This document shows positions 36,701 to 49,300 of a stretch of 64,000 bases of DNA, one piece after another. A program made the translations under genes and the position numbers. This DNA is from Styela clava (Eukaryota; Chordata; Ascidiacea; Stolidobranchia; Styelidae). Each line of letters starts with the position of its first letter. The first letter of the stretch is position 1. The notes under the pieces were generated by a model. It was not told the origin of the DNA. It did not search any database and was given only the letters and a program-made list of their open reading frames with translations. Where the stretch lies: assembly GCF_964204865.1 (NCBI RefSeq), contig NC_135255.1:13049135-13113134 (forward strand), written 5' to 3'.

Positions 36701-39700
36701 GAGGACTTTGGAATGTTGTGATTCAGCCATAGCTGTTACAATGTATTGATCAGGTATTCACAAACTGTTTTCAAAAGCTTGTAAGCATAAAATGCATGCA
36801 TGAAGAGTAAAGAATATGAACAATATGGCAGCCCATGCTGTTAATCGAAAACATCATATATTGTATGTCTTCATAGAGATATTTGTCGACTTTATATCAG
36901 AGCCTAGTTAAATTTGGTACCATTTTCACAAGGGTAGACGATGAAAGTTTTGAATTCCTTGTTTAAAATACTGAAAGAATTGAAGGGGCGATACTTTTCT
37001 ACTTCATATTTGTTTGTTTTTTGATGAAATATAACTGGCCATTTTGATGACGATATCTCCTAATTAGCATTTTATAGAATAATGTATGTAGGTTTTTTTA
37101 ATTGTTGTATCATATATTGTCTAATGTCTTCATAAAGATATTTGTTGACTTTATATCAGAACCTAATTATTAAATTTGTTACCATTTACACAAGGGTAGC
37201 TTCGAATTCTTTGTTTAAAATACTATAAGAATTGAAGAAATGATACTTTTCTACTTCATATTTCTTTGATTTTTGATGAAATATAACTGACCATTTTGCT
37301 GACTATATTTCTTAATTAACATTTTATAGAATAATGTATCTAGGTTATTTTAATTATGTTTTAATTTTAACGTGTCTAATTTCAAGAACTTTTTACATAT
37401 GTGTGTTATTAATTTCTATCCTGAATGTATGCATTGCACTCTAAATTTCAAATTTTGTATATACTATGGATGTTTCATTAACTTTAATAATATCTAGCCA
37501 ATGGTTGATCATGTTTCTATTAAATGCTTCTAATTATGCAGTATAAGTATTTTGCCAATGTATAAATTCGTATTCCAGTATTTCTGGGCCAAATAATTGA
37601 TTCTTCAAGTCACTTCATGACACATTCCTCTGGTATACTGATGACTAGCTATGCCGCGCACGATTATGTAATATTTCATGATTCATCACCAAAAAAGGAA
37701 TTAATAATTTTATGCATTTCATCATAAAACGATTGAATCAAAATAATATGTTGCAAATAGTTTGAATATGGAAAGAGAACAACAGCTGAAATTGACTTGA
37801 CGGATTATAATGGCTTTATAAATTCACAAAATCATGTCCTGATTGATTTTTAGTCACGTTTTGTTGTTATTTTGATATTCAGTTTTGATTTATGAAAGGA
37901 AAATATGCCAGTCTGTTACTGCATATAGAATCTAACTGGAAACATTCAATCATTTTTTTTTTTGAATAGATTCCCAATTTGCTTTTTTCTCTTTTCCTGG
38001 GATAATTAGCACACACAAAAATATAAACCATTTCCTTTGGGAAGCTGCACTATGTAATAGGCCAGTCACGGATATGTTTGATTATGCATCTGTACATATT
38101 ATAGTAGAATATTAGGACACCAACAGTGCCCTATTTCATATTTTAATTACATGATGTTTTTTTTTTTCAGTAGATATGCTTGCTTAAGCTCACTCTTTTT
38201 ATTGTATAATTTCCACAAATTTGGTCATGGGTTAGATAGATTGAGTTCATGGCACTTACATGTTTCATAGATAACACTATTTCTTATTTCACAATCCAAC
38301 GTCAAGAGCAAATTTGTTCCTATTGATAGTACCATATAATGTGATTATGCACGCTTAATAAGTAGTATGTATATTACAGCATTATATTTTTATATTGTTA
38401 TTAAGATTACATAATATGAAATGAAGCAAAGCAAGTTTTTGTATATAAATAAAATCTACTGCAGTCGAATTTGAACTGGTAATTCTATATTCGTACTCAA
38501 ATATTGTTTTGTATAACTCTATCCCATTCATTTAACAAAGATACAATTCCAGTATTCATTTTGAAGTTGTCCAAAATTTATTATGGGAAATAAGAATAAT
38601 TCTATAGCCTACAAAATGGTCTGTGACTATCAATAGCGCGATTTGGCGCATATTTTGTCGTCGATAAAAATTGAGAAAATTTGTTTTCTTTTCTGCTAGA
38701 TTCTAGAAATCTAATATGATGGTAATATGTTATCCTTATTTTTCAAGCCATATCACTGTTTTGTTTATTCAAATGCCTTTATGACCAATAATTTCATATG
38801 TTCAAGAAACGTTACTCAACATCAAAATATTTAAAACCACCAAAAATGGAATGGTCTATTTCTATCCTGTGCCTAGTCCAATTATAACTTAGATTGCATG
38901 TTATAAGTGAATCATATCCGTGACTTGAGCCGTGATAAAGTGTTAGAGGATCGATCGTGTTCTTATAAGATATACATGTAATTCCATTGATCAGTTGAAT
39001 TTGCGCTTATACTGTCATTGGTATGAATTGGCTTGCTGTACTTTGGAAATTATTATTATATATTCATCTTGTAATAAAATGCGCTGGAATTTCCATTACT
39101 CTTTGTGATTGTCTTCTAAGTTCAAATTTGAATTGTTCAATATTATTCGATGCTTGACTTTGTACCATGCATAGAAGACAATAGTATGTAGAGATATCAA
39201 GAACGACAAGGCAGGTAAAAGCAAACAAATTTTAATCACTCATTCGATATATCCTTGTTTGTCCAACAAACGAAAAAGATTACAGATTAAGATTATGCGC
39301 AGTCAACTGCACAAGTCCTACAAAAATAGAATGGCGTTATACATAGAATTCGTTCCCTGTTTCCAAATGACGAATGAATTGAAGTAAAGGCATTTATGAC
39401 TTCCAGCCTAATCGTTTAATACCCCGACATTACAGAGCTGTAATAACAACCTCGTCCATTTGTATTAATACCGGTGCCATACCGGTACTTCATCGCCCTC
39501 TCAAGCGTGTTTCAAATTACTCATTTCATGTAGCAGTCCAGTACTTCCTACATTTTTCCGTGTCTCTCTCTATTTTGAAACACAAAGTATGTTTAATACG
39601 TAAGAGTTTCAGTCATTTCAATTCAGATAAATATGACATTATATCCGGGGCATCTCATTTTCATGGAACACGAATCAGTAGTCATCGAAAATAAGTACCA

Positions 39701-40021
39701 GATACGTCAAAATAGAAATATACCCACGAATACGCAAGACAGCCTCTGACGCAATTTCCTTGCCATATCAGGGCATAATTGCTTCCGCAAGGTTGTGAAC
39801 TGATGTCAGAGTCTATAAAAGGTCGTTAGGCAGTATACCGGTACATTGATATTAGCGCTGTGCCATTTCTACTTCATCTGCCGAATGTACTGTTTCGTTG
39901 CGGTCACATATACAGGCTACAAGCCCGGGTATAGTCTTTTCAGTTACTGAATGAAAATAAAACCTCAATAATCACAATGAGGATGGAAAAATAATCTACT
40001 TCTAAAACGTTGACTAACTTT
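36701..40021. other. Intergenic, MYO1D 3' region
   Basis: AT-rich region of about 3.3 kb holding the 3' ends of MYO1D (+) and the ARM-TIR-SAM gene (-). It contains a 256-bp tandem duplication at 36853-37360 and a possible poly(A) signal AATAAA near 38448. No other gene was recognised. Confidence 0.55.
36853..37360. repeat. Tandem duplication of about 256 bp downstream of MYO1D
   Basis: Two adjacent copies, starting at 36853 and 37109 with ATCATATATTGT. They share ATGTCTTCATA, GACTTTATATCAGA, CACAAGGGTAG, GATACTTTTCTACTTCATAT, GATGAAATATAACTG and ATTTTATAGAATAATGTAT in the same order. Scattered substitutions and small indels show it is not recent. It begins about 150 bp after the MYO1D stop and may lie in its 3' UTR. 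Confidence 0.88.
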
Positions 40022-43000
40022 TTAATCGCGTTCTAGCAACTTATTTGCCAATAACTCCTCAACAGCATCTGTCATAATCAATACATCTTCAGCACTAAAA
40101 TGAAAATCATTTCGCAGTACAGAATAGTAATTATCTGGACTGCGTATAAGCATTTTGCATAGCTGTGACAAAGATGCACCATCTAATTTCGGAAAGGAAT
40201 CTTGATCTGAAAAGAAGTGTATGCATAAATGATTTTATGAATAGAATAACATACTTATATGAATGAATACGGTTATCCTTTCGTATGGTATCACTAACAC
40301 TCCTCTTCTATTGAATGAGTTAAAATCGTAGACGATATTGTAATTGTAATAACAGGGTTGAAATTTCCTAGCTTGTATCAATCGATTAACATAGGTATAC
40401 AGCCAATTTATTTCACCAGTATATATCATTCCTGCTTTATCCAACCTACCGACATTTACAATATAATCAAACTCACCTTTTAGTCCCATACACTTGCACC
40501 ATTCTAATACTTTTTGTTTGCTCCAATTACTACATGGTATATTGTATTGCAATATTGAAAATCCAAGTAAGCTTTCTTGCGGACCATTTCCACCACCATC
40601 ATTTGATTGTGTTGATAATGTTGAAGCATTAACTGGTTTGGCAAGAACTGAAAATAATGTCTATTTACATATAAGTATATATTAATCGTTTATGCAGCAA
40701 TGCTATTGAACATTTTTCAATACAGAATATGTATAAATATTTCTTGAATATACCTGGTATGCAATGAGTTCTTAGTTTTATTTTAGGAAACCGATTCTTA
40801 TTAAATGAAGAAACTAATAAACAAATATATATATATATATATAGAAATTTCAGGTGTGATGTATAGGTGTTTACATAATTATGTCATATAAAGTGTTTCC
40901 ATAAAATAAAATAAGACAACAAAATTTGGGTGAAATATCGGTCTCGTATAACTAGAAAAGAATTGAAAAATATGATAGCCTCCTGCAACATTCTCCATTT
41001 TCAAGTACTTAACTTTGAAACCGATTGCCACTTCGTGTCCAGTTATCGAAACTTTATCTGTATCTCTCAATGTAAAGGTTATAGCAAACTTTGTTTGGTC
41101 TATGTATACCTGGATTATGTTCTAAGATTTTGGATGATGAAACAATGCCAGATATTTGTTGAGCAACCTCAGCAAATTTCTTCTCATGAAATCCTCCAGA
41201 CAAATCGACGTAGAGTTTTGTTCCAACCATGGCTCCTAGCCAACCGTCCGCTACATACTCAGATTGCAGGAGCAGTGGAAGAACTGCAACTTCTCTTCTG
41301 TACGCGTATTCAGCTTCTAAAATAATATGGTCGGCTGGTGATACCGTGAATCTCAAAATCGCAACCACGGTAAAGCTTTTTGATCTAAATTATTGAGGAT
41401 TTCAAAACAATTATTGAATTCAAAAGATGCACCAGTTAAAATGACTTTTTGTATTTTGAATTGAAAGAAAAGGTCATTAGAATATTGGTATATATCATAT
41501 TTGATAATAAATAAATAAAAAAGTTTCTTTTGTGTTGTAAACATAAATTGTTGAACAGTATATTGAGCTTTTTTAAATTCTTACGTATTTTTTTTATTTA
41601 CATATTCTTATATTTTATAGCATTTAAAATGACGTCTGCCAACAATAAAAAATCGTCCAAAAGTAACAAAATGTGATGCTTTTGAAAAAAGGGTTGAAGT
41701 ACCGGTTCTGCAGGGGTTACTGTTTTTGTACGTTTCGGTCATTGCTACGAGTACAATTGCTGCATTTTCAATGGCTTCCGCCATTGCAGATAAAATCGAA
41801 TCCTGCATTTTCTCCACATCCATCCAAACTTCATATCCTTTTTGTCTCAAGTATTCACGAAGCTGCGAAATAAATGGATTGCTTTAGAAAATTTCTGTAG
41901 CGGGAACAAAAATTCCCTTCCTCGTTGACTAGTTTACCAGTTGTTCCCCAATTTCAATTTTTGTTTTGACATTTTTTTGACCTTCATGATGCTAGGTGTT
42001 GAGATCAAACATTAGCTATTGGACAACCGTTTCGCTAAGCGAGGAATGACGATGTCGGTACATATTTAATATCCAGTTGAACAGTGCTTTCTTGTTACCT
42101 TAATCATAGTTTCTTGGACTTCCCAGTTATAACTAAGCATGACGTGCTTTGTTTTTGTATGTGGCTTCAACTCTTCTTCGTATAATCTCTCTTCCAAGTC
42201 GAGGATGAATAACAAACTGCAACATGCTTTGTGCAGTTTAGCTCTTGCATCCATCCCTGAGCGCAGCTTAAGACGTTTCGTTATGTCAATCAAGCAAGGC
42301 TCCTTTGTAGAACAAGATATGATATGACGTACAGTAATTGAGTCAAATTACTATTATGCTAATTATAATGAGCGTTGAAAATATCGCATAACGAATTCAA
42401 TTTTAATTATATTACGTTTATTATTAATTTGAGTTTAGCTTACGTTAATTATTCTATCTTTATTTTCTGTGTGAAAAGCTAACGTCCAAATACAATTTAT
42501 CGTTTCGTACTGTTCTTCTGGGGTAGTTTTCTTTTCATCTGATAACAGTCTAGTTAAAATTGGTAAAACGCCAGCTTCGACGATTGTTTTCTAAATAAAG
42601 GTAATTTAAATATATTCAGTATATGATGTGACGTTCCGTCAAATAATCTTCTGTTAGCACTGGCTTAGTTGCCGTCAAATAAAGAATTTTGAGAGGTAGG
42701 AATAAATAGATCGCAGTATATATATATACGAATACATAGAAACTTATTTATGGGATCTATCTCATTTCTATTTTTATCCTGATGGGGTCTATATATATAC
42801 ATTCGAACGTTGGCATGTTCAAAATGTATAGTAGGCTACACTTCTTACCGGTTCTGCATTTTTAGCTCAAATTAAGGATGGATGACAATACAACATTCAT
42901 GATGTAAAATGACATTATGCTTACTGGTGATATTTGAGACAATGCACCCAGGGTGTGTTGAATTGGGCAGGCAAATGTCGAATATGAAAAAAATAAGAAT

Positions 43001-46000
43001 GCAAGAACGAATCCGTTTCAATGTGCGAAACATTTTGCCATGTTACATTTGTATTAATCAAGATGTTAAAAGTATATATTTAAAATTATATAGACATACC
43101 TTGTTTTCATCATTCTGCGCTAATTTGTTTAAGGCAATGACCGTTTCTTGTGCCGAAAACAAATATTTTTTGGCAACATGATTTGGCGATGCCACTGCTG
43201 ACGATAGCACGTTGACAATAAATCCTATCACACCAGAACCTGCAATAAATGAAGCGAAATTCAAATTATGAAGTTACGAATTCTTGCTGGTAACTTACAT
43301 CAAACACTGATATATATAAATCCCTAAACTCTACCTCATTCAGCTACTCCAAACAAATTGACTCTGAATTGTAAATGATTGTAAAACAAAGAAAACGTCA
43401 CTATCCGGAGATCCATTCTCTTACTTTTTGTTACCTGTCACAATTCTAGTATTTTCCTCTTCCGTAATGCAATAAGCAAGTAAAATATACACTTCTGCTT
43501 TGATGATAAGATATGTTGATTTTTCGTACGCAAGCAGTGTATCTATTCCATTGTTTTTTCGAATGTGAATCTTGATTTTGTTGCAATGTCGCACACAATT
43601 CATTAAAATAGAAAGAGTTCCCTGTAAAATAAAGCATATAAAAAGTAGCAGAAAAAACTTCTTAATGGGAAGAAGGCGATGGGGATTAGAAATTCAATCT
43701 ATTCCTTCATTTGTAATACGTTTCGAATTGCGCAACAGAAACGTCACAAAATTGATAAATGGGTTACGTTTGACCAAGTGTACCTATATATATATATATA
43801 TCGGCAACTTTTACAATATGGATTGCGCATTACCCTTTTAAAGATGGCGTTGGCGATATTTCGAAACGCCGAAAGAGGTAAACTTAGCATCACAGTTCAA
43901 GTGATGACTGAATAATTTAAAATGGACGTGTCCGGGTTGCAGGTGTTAAGTAGGAATACTGTTAGTCTGTTACCTAATGTATTGTGTGACGTCATCGAGG
44001 ATTGTGGCGTCATACTTCGTTGAAATATTGGTATCAATGACATCGGTAACCATAGCTGTTATTATAAAATCATGTCATAACGCATACTGAAAATGGCATA
44101 TTGAAATTCCGCACTATACCTTGATCATGTATCGTAATTGTTGTCGTTTCAAATTTTCCACACCAAGTTCAGGCATCGTTAGTTCTTTCATTAATCTCCT
44201 AACAACCTCTCCTTTTTTGGAAATAGCTTTCGGAAGATCAGCACATTTATCTGAGTAATTCCAAAGTAATAATTTCATCTGAATTGTAATTGAAACATTA
44301 AAGTTGAACGAAAGAAATATTTTTGGTCCATTTTATATTTTAGGTGCCAAGATGCGACTGCAAAACAAAATAGAGCCATTTGGGCTAAACTCAGTGGCGT
44401 AGCATCCACCCCCGCAACCCCCGCGGGGGGGAGGCACATCGAAAAGGGGCCCCAAGCGGTTAAAATTTAGAAATTTAAGCAGCAAAACCAAAAGCTGCAT
44501 TGCAAAAGCAGTAATGCACATCTTATAAGGTTGATGTTAGTTCTGCTCAAATCGTTTTGTTACGTAACAATCCCGGAGTCGTCGATTTTCGGCGTCGTGT
44601 GGTTTGATCGCACCGGCCACCGGCACAATTACGAAGGCTGTCAGATTGAAAGCGAAAGCAAAACCTTTTAGTGGCGCACAAAAACGAAGAATAAAGGGCA
44701 GGAGAGGAAGAGCGTATGAAAAAAAATTAAAGTAACCAAGATAAACAAAATATTTAAACCAAAATTAGACTTGGGAATACCGAACATAACTGAGGAGGAA
44801 TTAAGCCTAGCACGGGTGGTATCGGTAGAAAACCAGATGCGTGTTTAATCTCCAAAAGTGATGGCGTCGACGCGAATGAATTTTCTTCCAAAACTTACAC
44901 GACAATTATCACAGGTAAGCTACTGATTTTTGAAGCAAATTGAAAAAATTGATATGACGAAGATGGTGGATGAGTTTGCTAACACGAAAGCGCAAATTTT
45001 AGGTTACCAACTTACCATAGCCTTTTAATAGCGACATGTTATGCTTTTTGACGAAATAAAAAAAAAACTTTGTTTTAGATTATGTCCGAGAGTTTTTATG
45101 ACCGGGGGCCCACGAGAGTCTTGCTACGCCACTGGCTAAACTCGTATATATCGACAATATTTAGTGGATGAATAAACAAAAATGGCGAATAGGGCCTATA
45201 ACATAATTTTAATACAGACGGTTGTGTCTTTGCCAATCGATAATCTCTGTAGTTAAGAGATTTATCAGCTACATAATGATATGTTTCGCCCCGATTCCGT
45301 GATCAAGTGATAGAATGTGAAAAGCTAACCATGAAAATTTAAACTATTTTTTCGATTGAGAGGCGGTTTATTATGAAAATAATATTTGTAATCTAAACAG
45401 TTACAGAACCTGTTTCATGATTCTGAAATTTAGAGTTGTGGCGTTGCTGTAAAAATCTTCTGGATTTAGATGAAAATGATCCCACATTCGTATGAACACA
45501 TCGAGTATACCTTTCCTGAGCATTATGTTACAAATTGCGTTGAGATCATCTCGTCTAGTTCTTTTCAAAGCAAAATATATCTAGAAATATATCACGATTT
45601 TATGTTCTGAAATATCTAATGCAGCCTATACTAGTATTATTCGTTCTGAAGTAAAACAAACTTATGAAAATGTATGAATAATATTTATGTTTAGTCCGTG
45701 ATTTCGGTTTCATTATTGACCGAATAAATACACACGAAACAAAGCCCAACAAAATTCTATATCTCACCTTGACTGCTTGCCTTAAATTTGTGAGAATCCC
45801 TGTTTCACTAAAATCTTCCGATGAACCAAGAACTTCCATAATTCCCTTGGAATAGTTGAGAAAATTTAGAATAAGTTTGAGACTAGGGAACAAAATATAG
45901 CCCTAACTATGGTAAATAATACCTCGATAATTGTTTGTATCTTCTCAAAATCTGTGTTCTTTCCAACTATATTCTTTTTGTTTCCTTTATCGAAATCATC

Positions 46001-46381
46001 ACTGGAAATGGAAACTTGATCCTCGTCATCTTGTTCGCCCTGTTTTTTAATGAAGTCGACTTTCTCATTTTGCCGCCCGAAAGATTCTTTAGAAATGACA
46101 AATAACCTACTAGTTGTTTACCGTTCGCGATTACAAAATTGAAAGTTTAGGTGAACCTGCTGACTATTGACTTTTTATCATGCTAACCTAAAAAGTCACC
46201 TAATGGAAAGTCAAGTTATAGGCTAAATATAAGTTATAAGTGAAAAAAACAACTCATAAAAATTCTCGACTCATAGTATAACTATATACAATACAAGTGT
46301 TTATTCTCTCATCATCTGAATTTATTCGGGAAAAAACAAATAGTACTTACGTTCTTTACGCTTCGATGGTCCTGATCCCAT
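40022..46381 (-). CDS. ARM-TIR-SAM protein, putative TIR NADase, 15 exons, about 698 aa
   Basis: Exons: 46381-46351, 46086-45923, 45845-45768, 45580-45410, 44278-44120, 43621-43435, 43239-43100, 42590-42444, 42302-42099, 41862-41703, 41316-41110, 41063-41014 (or from 41057), 40796-40754, 40647-40477 and 40206-40022 (TAA). Phases are continuous over 2097 nt. Residues about 60-400 are helical armadillo-like repeats; the clearest is IVEAGVLPILTRLLSDEKK. A TIR domain follows at about 412-545: HVMLSYNWEVQ, the GYEVWMDVEKM BB-loop region, and CRTEAEYAY, whose first glutamate (about E481) aligns with the catalytic glutamate of SARM1 and plant TIRs. A C-terminal SAM-like domain starts near W622 (WSKQKVLEWCKCMGL). 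TIR proteins of this type cleave NAD+ or act as immune adaptors. The order differs from SARM1 (ARM-SAM-SAM-TIR). NADase activity is inferred. Confidence 0.85.
44384..45142. mobile_element. 743-bp non-autonomous hAT element in an intron of the ARM-TIR-SAM gene
   Basis: Termini CAGTGGCGTAGCATCC (from 44392) and CTTGCTACGCCACTG (to 45134) are inverted repeats. The octamer GCTAAACT flanks both ends exactly (44384-44391 and 45135-45142). Subterminal regions carry CCCCCGCGGGGGG-type and GGGGGCCC-type palindromic stretches. No transposase frame. It sits between exons 4 and 5 and leaves both splice sites intact. Confidence 0.92.
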
Positions 46382-49300
46382 AACCGTTGTTTTGATAAAA
46401 CCAGGTTATAAGAATCAATATCATATATTCAGCGTGGACAGCGTCACTTATCTTTAACAATCCCACTTTTAAAAGTTAGTATTCGAATGTGAAGCCACTT
46501 TGCTTTACATTCTATAAAATAAAACCATGTGATTTTGCATCAAATTGTTAAATGCTTATCTAGTAGCATAAAGCGAGCAAACATTATATACGGTACAGTA
46601 ATATATTCCGTTTCTCATATAACACTATCAGTATATGGTACAAAGCTTGGGTCAAGTTTTTAACTTTCCTGAATATTTTTCATACTGCCTAAATCTTATA
46701 CCAAATAACGCCAGCACCGTCAATGTTTTTATTATCACTACGATGAAATACCTTCAGACGTTGACACAAAAGGCCAACAACAATAGACCTCGAACAAAAA
46801 AAAATGTTGGGTTCTACGCAGTCATATTGAATAAATTGACTTGTTCAAGCTTGAACCGTATTCTACGTGTGTCCCCATGTCAAAGTGAAATTGTTGAATG
46901 AAACATGCTTGTCGTTGCCAGTCAGACCGTATTAAAGCGTAAATATAATGTTAGCGAGAATTATTATGGGTGTCAACTAGAATATTTGAAATTGAATTGA
47001 AAGTTATATTTCAATCTAGAACTATCTGGCTACGACAAATAATTTTGTCTTGCTGAGATCAGTAATATTGACGACATAAGGCCCATGCACCCAAAGGGGA
47101 ATTCCCAACATATAATGGTAACCAGATGACAAGAAATGCGCGCCATATGATAACGCCTTCCCTCTGCTTCGCGATGAATATGAAAAAACTTTTTATCAAT
47201 AATATTTAACCATTATATTCCCACAGGATTGCCGATATTTACAAATGGTCTTTATTACTAAATTTCATTATTAACCGTATCTGTACTTGTTCAGGACATT
47301 ATAATGCTTATTTTATAAAAATTTGCCGGTGTAACTGTCTTCCAAACATCACGTTTTACTAGAATTCGTCACCAACCATACGAGGGAGACAGCACACTAT
47401 GGAATTTGCGGTATGGTGGGTGGGGTATGCGAAGCTGTGTCGAGTGAGCTGGCGAGCGTAATAAGTCAGCTCGTGGGTCGCTTTGGCCTTTGAAGACCGA
47501 CTTGGATGGAAATTGAGTGCTTATTACTGTATTATAAGACAATTAATTGGTTGTCATTGATCATTTAAATTGTGGTTTGAGATTTGGTTATTGAAATAAA
47601 CCGAAATTTTATACAGCGCGATATCATGAAGGTGCCATATGTTATATGATATACCGTACTATAACCGTTAGGAAATTTGATACCTCGTTGATTAACAATC
47701 GGAAAACTTAATATGACTGAGTTGGGAATCTTTTCTGTACTGGTTCGCAGGTTAGATATTGCGGTGTAAGCATGTCACGTATTTAATAAGCTACTAATAT
47801 AGTTGCATCGCTTTGTTAGATTGTTTTTAGAGTTGAATAACCAATATTGACTGATTTCAGGATTTGGGGGCGCAATAGTTTTTGAATGTAAAATTTCTTA
47901 TGCTTCTATTTTGGTTAATTTAGGTTTATTTCATAGCGTTATTACTTATAGCATATGGTTCACCTTTTTCTCATTTCCTCTGCCTAAAAACTCAACTTGC
48001 ATCCAGTCTGCCAGTATAAAACTCTGAAAATAAACCATGCATCAACTATTTATCATGTAGTCGGAACAGAAAATCATAGGTTTCTTATCAACTGACAGAC
48101 TTGGTTTCTACTTTGATCGCTACTCTATCACTTTACGAATGTATTTTGATGTTCGATCTATTTTTACCTTTGAATTGGTGCAAAAAATGTTTTATATTGA
48201 GCTAAATGCAGCAATGCTATACATTTTGGGTAGAAATTCATAATTTATCTATTGTCTTTTCCCTGTATAAGATGGAGAATATTTTCCCTTAGAGTATAAG
48301 CAATTCTTTTCAGTCTTATTTTGTATAATTATGGATCTATTATTATATTAATGGGGTTTCATGTGTTATGTTGCTTATCATCTCTCAAGATTTGAATTAA
48401 TATTGGTATTCAAGAGATTATTTAACTTTCAACATAGAAAATATGGTTTCACATACATCACAGAACATGTGGCAAAACTAGCAAGATAAAGTATTGTTAT
48501 TCGGAGGAATTTAACATACAAGTCACAACTCAACTTGTAAGACCTCAATATCCTGTAGTTGTGTGTGTTGTTCAACACTGCATAATCCATTCACTATTTC
48601 AATTACATTTTTAAATTATATTCTCATCTTTGGAACCAAGTATGTTTTTAATGTGATGTTTCGCGACTTTCTATCTCAATATATATATACTTATTAGGAT
48701 TTTTTCTAACCCAGAAAAGGTATGAAAATCATTGAATTATTTCCATTGATTTTCAGTTATTTTATGAGGCTCGAGAAAAGCCTGTTTTTTGTGTACCTGT
48801 GGGATAGTTGTTGGCCCAATCAATTTTTGTCATATTATTTTTTCAATCAGTATCGCAGTCACTACTTGTTAATATTTGATTCATTTTATTACAAAATTAT
48901 TTCAATATTTTATTCAAATTTCCATTTGTGAATTTATTAATGTTTCATTCCTCGAACTAGAAAAGCGAAAAAAGGTATATTTTGGAAAAACTGTTTTTAT
49001 TGTTTGATGTTTACATAAATATAACTCAGTTTATTTGTTAGTTGTTCTATATTGGTATAATTTTGATTCCATGCTAAATTGTAAATAACATTTGCTTATA
49101 TTGCTAGCTTTCTTCGCGTTTTAGAATAAAACTAATTATAAAGCTGAAATAGGAAAACATTTTTGAACCTATATAATTCAGCTTTGCAGGTTGATTTATT
49201 ATCATTTCAACTGCTCATTTTTATGATTGCGGTTCTTAATGATTGTACTACTTGACGGCGCAGTCTTGCGTGTGTAAATGCATGTGTTCCGCCCTCGAGT

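Noticed and set aside
40235-40552. Minus-strand ORF of 105 codons running past the SAM exon
   Set aside because: Only the part at and above 40477 is exon; a GTGAGT donor at 40476 and the phase of the last exon show the rest is intron read-through.
40879-41070. Minus-strand ORF extending exon 12 of the ARM-TIR-SAM gene to 40879
   Set aside because: Phase fits only if the exon ends at 41014 (GTTAAG) and the next begins at 40796; the extension has no usable donor.
45846-45893. Upstream extension of ARM-TIR-SAM exon 3 from an AG at 45877
   Set aside because: It would start in a phase that does not match exon 2. The AG at 45846-45847 gives phase 0 and an open join.
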